DNA of 49,721 nucleotides from an uncultured Pedobacter sp. (GTDB lineage Bacteria > Bacteroidota > Bacteroidia > Sphingobacteriales > Sphingobacteriaceae): positions 1 through 49,721 of the forward strand of contig NZ_CAJYOJ010000003.1 of the NCBI RefSeq assembly GCF_913776295.1. Direction: 5' to 3'. Shown piece after piece: positions 8,923 through 14,950 of the stretch; position 1 is the stretch's first letter; every line of letters begins with the position of its first letter. The translations under genes were made by a program, and so were the position numbers. The notes under the pieces are model-generated. The model ran no database searches and was not told the origin of the DNA. It was given only the letters and a program-made list of their open reading frames with translations.

Positions 8923-9069
8923 CTGATTTACAGCAAAAGTAAACTGTTTGAATAATACGCGCTCTCATGGGTACTACTCAATTTCCGAGTAGTACTTTAT
9001 ACGAAGCCCCCTGTTCCGGATCTGCGGAACAGGGTTAACGGCAGCATTTAAACAGTTTGAGTAAATCAG
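8923..9069 (+). ncRNA. Nested multibranch structured RNA in the RNA-repair leader
   Basis: Four perfectly complementary pairs nest within 147 bases. The outer stem is CTGATTTAC (8923-8931) with GTAAATCAG (9061-9069). The second stem is AAACTGTTT (8941-8949) with AAACAGTTT (9050-9058). Inside are two hairpins: GTACTACTC/GAGTAGTAC (8971-8995, 7-nt loop) and CCCTGTTCCG/CGGAACAGGG (9009-9034, loop GATCTG). No ORF explains the region. The ordered nesting argues for a folded RNA rather than chance palindromes. The function is unknown: it could be a regulatory leader or a scaffold RNA for the SPFH or RtcB proteins. The strand is inferred from the operon direction, since the fold is nearly symmetric. 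Confidence 0.6.
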
Positions 9070-9080
9070 TACATAAAGAA

Positions 9081-9101
9081 ATTCCGGTTAATAACCGGAA
9101 T
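9081..9101 (+). other. Perfect 9-bp hairpin
   Basis: ATTCCGGTT (9081-9089), loop AAT, AACCGGAAT (9093-9101). It sits between the multibranch RNA and the tRNA-like units. It has no T-run, so it is not a standard terminator; it may be a processing site or a further part of the structured leader. Confidence 0.55.
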
Positions 9102-9195
9102 GGCAACACTACCCCAAAATGATCCCTGTTGACGGTTTCTGTATAGCCCCAAAGTATTTATGCAATAGCATGAAATATACTGGTCAGGATGGTGA

Positions 9196-9203
9196 TAGTT
9201 TTG
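9196..9203 (+). promoter_or_regulatory. -7 promoter box directly upstream of the permuted tRNA-like RNA
   Basis: TAGTTTTG matches TAnnTTTG exactly. A start site a few bases downstream would place the RNA 5' end at about 9207-9212, just before the anticodon-stem strand GTTGT (9213). No good -33 box is seen 19-21 bases upstream, so activation or another promoter may be needed. Confidence 0.4.
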
Positions 9204-9212
9204 TCTGAACAC

Positions 9213-9282
9213 GTTGTGTGCCGTGGGTTCGAATCCCACTTTCGGAGCAATCCGGAATAGCTCAGTTGGTTAGAGCAACAAC
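9213..9282 (+). ncRNA. Circularly permuted tRNA-like RNA 1
   Basis: The 3' half of a tRNA precedes its 5' half. In order: anticodon-stem 3' strand GTTGT (9213-9217), variable loop GTGCC, T-arm GTGGG-TTCGAAT-CCCAC (9223-9239), acceptor 3' strand TTTCGGA (9240-9246), linker GCAA, acceptor 5' strand TCCGGAA (9251-9257), TA, D-arm GCTC-AGTTGGTTA-GAGC (9260-9276), A, anticodon-stem 5' strand ACAAC (9278-9282). All stems pair: acceptor 7 bp with one G-U, D 4, anticodon 5, T 5. U8, A14, G18G19, A21, the T-loop and the 15-48 pair are kept. In normal order (9251-9317) the acceptor stem fails and there is no anticodon arm. The acceptor is capped by GCAA, a GNRA tetraloop, and the open ends lie in the anticodon loop. 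This is probably the tRNA-like partner of the downstream SPFH/RtcB system. Confidence 0.85.
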
Positions 9283-9290
9283 CCCAAAGT

Positions 9291-9361
9291 GCAGGTTCGA
9301 ATCCTGCTTCCAACTCAACCTTGGAATCGCATAAGGGTAGTGCAATGGATTTAGGTTCCAT
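9291..9361 (+). ncRNA. Circularly permuted tRNA-like RNA 2
   Basis: It starts with the T-arm GCAGG-TTCGAAT-CCTGC (9291-9307), then the acceptor 3' strand TTCCAAC (9308-9314), a short linker, the acceptor 5' strand CTTGGAA (9320-9326, six of seven pairs), TC, D-arm GCAT-AAGGGTA-GTGC (9329-9343, one G-U), A, and a complete anticodon arm ATGGA-TTTAGGT-TCCAT (9345-9361) with loop triplet TAG. The open point is in the variable region rather than the anticodon loop, so this unit is permuted differently from unit 1. The five bases before the T-arm (AAAGT, 9286-9290) can serve as the variable loop. A GAAG-AGATA-CTTC hairpin follows at 9369-9381. It is probably cotranscribed with unit 1 and the operon. 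Confidence 0.7.
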
Positions 9362-9671
9362 CTTAAAAGAAGAGATACTTCAAATTTCTCATGGATTAGC
9401 CTGTAAAACCACATTCTGCTTAACGGTTCTTTTATGTTCCTGAAAGGCAAATTTGCTTTTGCTTTGAAAATAAAACGATGAACGAACTGATTTAAAAGTC
9501 AGGTTATTTTAAACGTTAGAATCAATCCCCGGATTTCAGCTAACTGAAAAAATAATTTCACTCTTAAACACATCAGGATTCAATTTATTTCCGCAAAAAC
9601 CAAATGAATGTGCTTTTACAAGGCTTTGTAAGCAAAACAATTAAATAATTATAAATCTTAACATCAAAAAA
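9362..9671 (+). other. Non-coding leader between the tRNA-like units and the SPFH gene
   Basis: This holds the small hairpins GAAG-AGATA-CTTC (9369-9381) and TTTCAG-CTAA-CTGAAA (9534-9549) and an imperfect TTACAA/TTGTAA pair near 9615-9630. No ORF, promoter box or terminator is convincing here. It is likely the 5' untranslated region of the operon. Confidence 0.4.
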
Positions 9672-10769
9672 ATGAAAAGAGTAACCATTAACACCAATGA
9701 TGTTGGATTGGTGTTTAAAAGAGGAAAATTAAAAAGCGTACTGACATCAGGAACTTACTGGTTAGGTTTTGGAGAAGATATCAATTTGTACGACATGGGA
9801 AAAGACTATTTTTTCACCCTAGCAGAATTAGAAGTGCTGTTAACAAACACTGATTTTATTAACCTGGTGCATGTGGTAGATATAGCCGATAACGAGCTGG
9901 CACTGGTTTACCGAAACGGAAATTTCAAAAGTCTTTTAACTGCGGGCAAGCATGCCATCTGGAAAGGTTTGTCTGCATATCACTTTGTAAAAGTTAATAT
10001 TAGTAACATCAACATTGATGAGACGATCGATAAAAATTTATTAGAGAAAGTACCATTGTTAAATTATATCAGGGCTTATAAGGTGGAGTCATTTGAAAAA
10101 GCCTTATTATTTATTGATGGCAAATTTGAAAAGGTGATGGAAGCCGGAAACTATGTTTACTGGAAAAATGCGATTAATATCCAGGTTTTAAAAACCGATA
10201 TGAGACAATTGAACATGGAAATTATCGGCCAGGAAATCTTAACAAAGGATAAGGCACAATTGAGGGTAAACTTCAGTATTCAATATAAGGTTGATGACAT
10301 CATAAAAGCATTATTGGAAAACAAAGATTTTGATAAACAATTGTACATTACCATGCAATTGGCCTTAAGAGAGTCGGTTGGTTTGATGACTTTTGATGAA
10401 TTGATGGAAAGTAAGGAGAGAATTGCCAAACAAGTAATGGATTTAACCTTGGCTAAAGCAGCCGATTTGGGTGTAAAATTAACAAATTGTGGTGTTAAAG
10501 ATATTATTTTGCCAGGCGATGTGAAAGAGATTATGAACCAGGTTTTAGTTGCCGAAAAAAAGGCACAAGCCAATATCATTACCAGAAGAGAAGAAACGGC
10601 CTCCACCAGAAGTCTACTGAACACCGCCAAATTAATGGAAGAAAATTCGATGTTGTATAAGCTGAAAGAGATGGAGTACGTGGAGAAGATCGCGGAAAAG
10701 ATCAATAACATCAGTTTATCGGGCAGCGGCCAAATTGTGGATCAATTGAAGCAAATCTTTGTAAAATAA
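9672..10769 (+). CDS. SPFH/Band-7 (slipin-like) protein of the RNA-repair operon
   Basis: A 365-residue protein with no signal peptide or transmembrane segment, unlike most stomatins. The SPFH core runs from about residue 140 to 300 (QEILTKDKAQLRVNFSIQYK; LGVKLTNCGVKDIILPGDVK), followed by an Ala/Glu/Lys-rich helix (EIMNQVLVAEKKAQANIITR) typical of SPFH oligomers. The N-terminal part repeats one motif three times: near residues 11-35, 75-99 and 142-166, each of the form LVxxxGKxxxxLxxGxYxxW. SPFH/Band-7 proteins in RtcB operons have been proposed as scaffolds with a cognate tRNA-like RNA, which fits the RNA elements just upstream. The start ATG at 9672 follows an A-rich stretch without a Shine-Dalgarno site. 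It is the first gene of the operon. Confidence 0.9.
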   Translation: MKRVTINTNDVGLVFKRGKLKSVLTSGTYWLGFGEDINLYDMGKDYFFTLAELEVLLTNTDFINLVHVVDIADNELALVYRNGNFKSLLTAGKHAIWKGLSAYHFVKVNISNINIDETIDKNLLEKVPLLNYIRAYKVESFEKALLFIDGKFEKVMEAGNYVYWKNAINIQVLKTDMRQLNMEIIGQEILTKDKAQLRVNFSIQYKVDDIIKALLENKDFDKQLYITMQLALRESVGLMTFDELMESKERIAKQVMDLTLAKAADLGVKLTNCGVKDIILPGDVKEIMNQVLVAEKKAQANIITRREETASTRSLLNTAKLMEENSMLYKLKEMEYVEKIAEKINNISLSGSGQIVDQLKQIFVK

Positions 10770-10784
10770 ATTAAATTTAGAAGC

Positions 10785-10813
10785 CCCTGGCAGGTGAATG
10801 TTTCCTGCCAGGG
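10785..10813 (+). other. 10-bp hairpin between SPFH and NTase genes
   Basis: CCCTGGCAGG (10785-10794), loop TGAATGTTT, CCTGCCAGGG (10804-10813): a perfect stem. No T-run follows, so it is likely a processing or stability element that lets the SPFH and downstream genes be expressed at different levels. It ends 16 bases before the chosen NTase start. Confidence 0.7.
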
Positions 10814-10829
10814 ATTAATGAGGAATAAA

Positions 10830-11591
10830 ATGAAAAACACCATCATAAACAAGCTTGCAGAAATAGAAAAGGCAAATGGGATCAAGATATTATTTGCCTG
10901 CGAATCAGGTAGCCGGGGATGGGAATTTCCGTCACCAGACAGCGATTTTGATGTGCGTTTTATTTACGTACGCCAGATTAACCACTATCTCTCTATTTCA
11001 GAAAAGAGTGATCAATTGGGTTTTCCTATCAACGATGAACTTGATATTTACGGTTGGGATTTAAAGAAGGTACTGAAACTAATCCGAAAATCGAATACTA
11101 CACCGTTTGAGTGGCTACAATCGCCTATTGTGTATGAAGAACAAGATCATTTCAGAAATGAATTATGGACATTGTGCCAGTCGTATTTTAATCAAAAAAC
11201 AAATATTAACCACTATTTAGGAATAGCACATGGCGCATTGGAAACTGTTATAAATGGCGACGAAATCAAGATCAAAAAGCTGTTTTACATACTCCGTCCT
11301 TTGCTTTCTGCAAAGTGGTGTTTAGAGAAAAATGCGATTGCTCCAATGACCATTGGTCCACTTTTAAACTTAATGCCTGAGCACCTTCGAACATTGGTTA
11401 AAGATCTGATTATATTAAAATCTACTTCTGCTGAGGCATTTATAATCCAAATAGACCCAAAATTGCGCATATACATTGATGATGAATTTAAAAGTTGTGC
11501 TGAAAGAGCTAAAGCTCTGCCCAAACAGAGTTTTGATACAGAAATGCTTGATGCCTTCTTTAGAAGTACTATAAACCGTTATGACAATTAA
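10830..11591 (+). CDS. Nucleotidyltransferase 1 (COG3541-like, Pol-beta fold)
   Basis: A 253-residue predicted nucleotidyltransferase. The active-site pattern is FACESGSRGWEFPSPDSDFD (GS at 27-28, Asp at 39 and 41), with a third carboxylate probably in NDELDIYGWD near residue 70. It belongs to the YcgL-like group that recurs with RNA ligases in repair operons, where a role in adding nucleotides to or repairing RNA ends before sealing has been proposed. I chose the ATG at 10830, preceded by AGGAAT, a clear Shine-Dalgarno-like site. A GTG at 10794 would lie within the hairpin. It overlaps the next NTase gene by 11 bases, so the two are translationally coupled. Confidence 0.85.
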   Translation: MKNTIINKLAEIEKANGIKILFACESGSRGWEFPSPDSDFDVRFIYVRQINHYLSISEKSDQLGFPINDELDIYGWDLKKVLKLIRKSNTTPFEWLQSPIVYEEQDHFRNELWTLCQSYFNQKTNINHYLGIAHGALETVINGDEIKIKKLFYILRPLLSAKWCLEKNAIAPMTIGPLLNLMPEHLRTLVKDLIILKSTSAEAFIIQIDPKLRIYIDDEFKSCAERAKALPKQSFDTEMLDAFFRSTINRYDN

Positions 11592-12642
11592 AGATTTAAA
11601 GGATCAAAAACTGCTTTTATTTGAATGTTTAAGCGGCAGCAAGGCTTACGGATTGGATATGCCTCAATCAGATACTGACATTAAAGGGATATATTATATG
11701 CCGAAAGAAATGTTTTTTGGATTGAAGTATATTCCACAAATCAGCAATGAAAGTAATGATGAGGTTTATTATGAAATTGGTCGTTTTATAGAATTACTAA
11801 TAAAGAATAATCCAAACATCCTGGAGATTTTAGCAACTCCTGAAGATTGCATTTTATATAAGCATCCAGTAATGGATAAATTAAATATTACGATGCCCTT
11901 ATCCAAATTATGCAAAGATACCTTCGGCGGATATGCGTTAACGCAGATTAGAAAGGCGAAAGGATTAAACAAAAAAATATTAAACCCAATGCCTAAAACA
12001 CGGAAAACAATATTGGATTTTTGTTTCATCACAGTAAACCATTCATCTGTAAGAGCAAAAACCTGGTTTGCAAAAAACAGTATTCCGCAAGCTAACTGTG
12101 GATTGTCAAAAATTCCCAATGCTAAGGATCTCTATGCCTTGTTTTATGATGAAGAGAAGAAGTTGAATTACAAAGGGATTGCCAACAAGGAAGCGGCAAA
12201 TGACGTTTCTATCTCATCAATTCCCACAGGAGAACATGAAATTGCTTATTTCTTCTTCAATAAAGATAGCTATTCGTCTTACTGTAAGGAATATAATGAA
12301 TATTGGGAATGGGTAGAAAAACGAAATGAGGATCGGTATCGTTTAAATAAAAACCACGGTAAGGATTATGATTCAAAAAACATGATGCATACCATTAGGC
12401 TATTACAAGTGGCACTTGAAATTGTTCGAGATGGAGAATTAAATGTTAAAAGGCCAAACCGTGAAGAGTTGCTCACGATCAAGAGAGGGGAGCTCGATTA
12501 CGATGAAGTATTAAAAAAAGCAGAATTTCTAATGGAACAAATTGAACAAGAAACGATTAAAAGCAAGCTTATGGATAAACCAGATGCAAGCTTAATAGAA
12601 TCTTTACTTGTTGAAATGAGATCAGAACTCTATGCTGATTAA
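11581..12642 (+). CDS. Nucleotidyltransferase 2 (COG3541-like)
   Basis: A 353-residue second nucleotidyltransferase with FECLSGSKAYGLDMPQSDTD (GS at 19-20, Asp at 31 and 33) and a likely third carboxylate in EVYYEIGRF. It is about 100 residues longer than its neighbour, and the two share little beyond the catalytic core, so it is a distant paralogue rather than a recent duplicate. Charged helical segments fill the C-terminus. The ATG overlaps the end of the preceding gene by 11 bases, and the rtcB start follows its stop after 11 bases. Two different NTases suggest two RNA-end reactions or two substrates, by inference. Confidence 0.85.
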   Translation: MTIKDLKDQKLLLFECLSGSKAYGLDMPQSDTDIKGIYYMPKEMFFGLKYIPQISNESNDEVYYEIGRFIELLIKNNPNILEILATPEDCILYKHPVMDKLNITMPLSKLCKDTFGGYALTQIRKAKGLNKKILNPMPKTRKTILDFCFITVNHSSVRAKTWFAKNSIPQANCGLSKIPNAKDLYALFYDEEKKLNYKGIANKEAANDVSISSIPTGEHEIAYFFFNKDSYSSYCKEYNEYWEWVEKRNEDRYRLNKNHGKDYDSKNMMHTIRLLQVALEIVRDGELNVKRPNREELLTIKRGELDYDEVLKKAEFLMEQIEQETIKSKLMDKPDASLIESLLVEMRSELYAD

Positions 12643-12653
12643 AAAAACGAAAA

Positions 12654-14078
12654 ATGAAAAACAACTTAACAGGTAACCACCTGATCGAAATAGGTTACTC
12701 CGAAGGAAAAATACTGGGTCTGGCCTTAGATACTTTGAAAACAAATTTTTTAGCCATTGAAGAAGAAGAATTGCTGGCTTTGTTTAAAAAAGTAAAAGAT
12801 TATCCCGAAAGTTTTCTGGATGATCCGGTTTTAAAGCCATTGGCAACAGCCATGATTGAAGAAGCCAATGCGCCAAAAGACGAAACCATCGCCCTTGTAA
12901 ATGATGCAAAACCCTATGCCATATTTGGCCCTGATTACATTGAAGAAGGCGCCAGGAACCAGATGGATATCGCCATGAAATTGCCGGTATCGGTTGCTGG
13001 TGCTTTAATGCCCGATGCACACCAGGGTTACGGCCTGCCAATCGGAGGTGTACTGGCTACCAAAAATGCCATTATTCCTTATGGAGTCGGTGTTGATATT
13101 GGTTGCCGAATGGCGCTGAGTATTTTTGATATCCCAGAGAAGCATTATTTTGGTAAGGATGCCATGTACAAACGCGAGTTGATTGCTTTTACAAAATTCG
13201 GAGCCGGGAGGGAGTTTAGAGGTCTGGAAAAAGCCGAACACGAAGTATTGGATAGCGAAGCTTTTACTTCAACTAACTTCCTTAAAAACCTGCATGGAAA
13301 AGCCTGGGCGCAATTAGGTACATCTGGCGGTGGTAACCATTTCGTAGAATGGGGGATTATTGATTTTGCCGAACGCGATGAGGTTTTAAATATCGATAAA
13401 GGTCGTTACGTGGCTTTATTAACCCACTCCGGTTCACGTGGCTTGGGCGCAACCATTGCCGGTCATTATACTAAACTGGCCAAAGAGATTTGTAAACTTC
13501 CAAAAGAGGCTGCAAACCTGGCTTATTTGGATCTGGATACCGCCGAAGGACAAGAATACTGGATTGCCATGAACTTAGCTGGCGATTATGCCTCTGCCTG
13601 TCATGAAGTAATCCATAAAAGGTTAACCAAAGCCATTGGTGCAAAAGTTTTAGCCAAGGTAGAAAACCACCATAATTTTGCCTGGAAAGAGTTGATCAAT
13701 GGCGAGGAGGTAATTGTTCACCGTAAAGGTGCTACGCCCGCTGGAAAAGGGGTGATGGGGATTATCCCGGGAAGTATGACTGCCCCAGGATTTTTGGTGA
13801 GAGGGAAAGGCGAAACCAGCGCCATCAATTCGGCTTCGCATGGCGCGGGTAGACAAATGAGCAGAACGAAAGCGATTCAATCGATTACCAAATCGGATAT
13901 GAAAGCGATTTTGAAAGATCATAATGTGACTTTAATTGGCGCAGGTATAGATGAAGCTCCAATGGCTTATAAAGACATCCATAAAGTAATGGCAGCACAA
14001 ACTGAACTGGTTGACGTGATCGCTAAATTCGAACCTAAAATGGTCAGAATGGCTGATGATGGAAGCAGGGAGGATTAG
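12654..14078 (+). CDS. rtcB: RNA-splicing ligase RtcB
   Basis: A 474-residue GTP- and Mn-dependent ligase that joins RNA 3'-phosphate or 2',3'-cyclic phosphate ends to 5'-OH ends, as left by anticodon nucleases. The family motifs are present: PDAHQGYGLPIGGV (about 120-133), VGVDIGCRM (metal ligands Asp148 and Cys151), GTSGGGNHFVEWG (His229), THSGSRGLG (His258), ENHHNFAW (His339/340), and SASHGAGRQMSR with the guanylylated His396. The protein is longer than E. coli RtcB (408 residues), mainly from an N-terminal extension of about 85 residues. It is the last gene of the operon, followed by a terminator. No RtcA cyclase, archease or RtcR is nearby. Confidence 0.97.
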   Translation: MKNNLTGNHLIEIGYSEGKILGLALDTLKTNFLAIEEEELLALFKKVKDYPESFLDDPVLKPLATAMIEEANAPKDETIALVNDAKPYAIFGPDYIEEGARNQMDIAMKLPVSVAGALMPDAHQGYGLPIGGVLATKNAIIPYGVGVDIGCRMALSIFDIPEKHYFGKDAMYKRELIAFTKFGAGREFRGLEKAEHEVLDSEAFTSTNFLKNLHGKAWAQLGTSGGGNHFVEWGIIDFAERDEVLNIDKGRYVALLTHSGSRGLGATIAGHYTKLAKEICKLPKEAANLAYLDLDTAEGQEYWIAMNLAGDYASACHEVIHKRLTKAIGAKVLAKVENHHNFAWKELINGEEVIVHRKGATPAGKGVMGIIPGSMTAPGFLVRGKGETSAINSASHGAGRQMSRTKAIQSITKSDMKAILKDHNVTLIGAGIDEAPMAYKDIHKVMAAQTELVDVIAKFEPKMVRMADDGSRED

Positions 14079-14140
14079 TTTCGAGTTCGGAGCTGGGAGT
14101 TTGGAGTCCTTGGTCCTCAGTCGTCAGTCTAAAACCTAAT

Positions 14141-14174
14141 AACCTCGTTGGTTTTCAAACCTTCGAGGTTTTTT
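14141..14174 (+). terminator. Rho-independent terminator of the RNA-repair operon
   Basis: AACCTCG (14141-14147) pairs with CGAGGTT (14163-14169... ending in a T-run), with an inner GGTTT/AAACC stem. It begins 62 bases after the rtcB stop. The bases between (14085-14130) are a GGAGTTTGGAGT-type intergenic repeat. Confidence 0.85.
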
Positions 14175-14193
14175 ATGTTGTTGGAATAAAAAA

Positions 14194-14487
14194 TTAGAAA
14201 AACATGGGTTCTTGCGTATTGTCCCAAAAGAAAAGAACTTCTATTCGATCGGGTTTGACTTCATAAAATACAGAAGAAAGCTTTTTAATTAATCCTTGTC
14301 GGATGTTAGGATCAAATTCAGTTTGTTTATAAATGAACGGTGAATAGCCGATTAATTCTAGTGTTTTAATGGTATTCTTTTTAAAATCAGTTAATGCTTT
14401 TGCCCCTAATCTTTCATTTATCTAAGCACAGATTGACTCAAAAGTTTTTAATGCTGTTTCTGATATGACTACAGGCAGGGGTGCCAT
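14194..14487 (-). pseudogene. RelE/ParE-family toxin pseudogene
   Basis: A 97-codon frame plus stop, interrupted by an in-frame TAG at codon 22 (14422-14424). Conceptual translation begins MAPLPVVISETALKTFESIC and continues after the stop with INERLGAKALTDFKKNTI, GYSPFIYKQTEFDPNIRQGL and KPDRIEVLFFWDNTQEP, the layout of a RelE/ParE toxin. The rest of the frame is intact, so decay is recent or relaxed. Its start overlaps the end of the antitoxin remnant by one base (TGATG), the usual toxin-antitoxin coupling. It was found by reading the minus strand through the stop; no intact ORF covers it. Confidence 0.8.
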
Positions 14488-14688
14488 CAGATTGTAGAGA
14501 TTTTATCTTTAAATTCTGCTAAAGAAAAACTTCTACCTGCTTTGATATCATCTTGTCCTTTTCTTATTCCTGACTCAACATGCTCAGGCAAGGCATCCTT
14601 CTTTTTAATTTCATAAGGAACATCCAAAGCTTTAAGAAATGCCTTTAAAGCCTTTTATTTTATCCGGGTGTACAAGGTAAGTTTCCAT
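14487..14688 (-). pseudogene. Frameshifted antitoxin (DUF2683-like) of the broken TA pair
   Basis: Translation starts METYLVHPDKIK and then shifts frame at about 14651-14652, where one extra base sits in AAAAGGCTTT. The +1 frame continues ALKAFLKALDVPYEIKKKDA and SGIRKGQDDIKAGRSFSLAE to the stop at 14487-14489. The shape (short METYLVHP-type start, an ALKAFLKAL helix, a basic tail) matches antitoxins paired with RelE/ParE toxins in Bacteroidota. Toxin and antitoxin are both disrupted, so the module is dead unless there are sequencing errors. Confidence 0.75.
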
Positions 14689-14793
14689 ATCAATTTGATT
14701 TTAAACTAATATACAAATTTAAAGATTATTAACCTGAGTTTCTCGCTATTATTTGCAGCAAGTATCTACTTTTTATAGCTTCTAAGTTAGGAG

Positions 14794-14910
14794 TCGCGTC
14801 ATGCTGATCCGATAGCAATCGGATTTATTTCAGCATCCTTTATCAAGCATAGACCCTGAAATATATTAGCTTAGGTTAGCTCAGTAAGGCTCGATTCAGG
14901 GTGACGACAG
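14794..14910. repeat. CATGCTGA...TTCAGGGTGACG intergenic repeat
   Basis: GCGTCATGCTGATCCGATAG opens the element, AGACCCTGAAAT lies in the middle and GATTCAGGGTGACGAC closes it. The same family occurs at 40502-40556, 40733-40792 and 49469-49537. It is a dispersed palindromic element downstream of the convergent membrane-protein gene. Confidence 0.6.
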
Positions 14911-14950
14911 TTTCTTGAATATATCTTCTGAAAAGTTCAGATTCTTTTAA

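Noticed and set aside
9251..9317. An ordinary but degenerate tRNA gene
   Set aside because: In normal order the acceptor strands TCCGGAA and TTCCAAC pair over only four inner bases and there is no anticodon arm (14 bases between D and T arms). The permuted reading explains all stems.
9345..9361. A functional tRNA-Leu with anticodon UAG
   Set aside because: The TTTAGGT loop looks right, but there is no long variable arm typical of tRNA-Leu and the halves are permuted, so decoding is unlikely.
9158..9450. Minus-strand ORFs across the tRNA-like units
   Set aside because: They have no start context or family resemblance, and their codons are fixed by tRNA arm sequences on the other strand.
10794..10829. 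GTG start at 10794 for nucleotidyltransferase 1
   Set aside because: It lies in the 10-bp hairpin and lacks a ribosome site. The ATG at 10830 has AGGAAT upstream and gives the normal family N-terminus.
7607..14174. Canonical rtcBA operon with RtcR
   Set aside because: No RtcA cyclase, no sigma-54/CARF activator and no archease are encoded nearby; a WYL protein occupies the regulator position.
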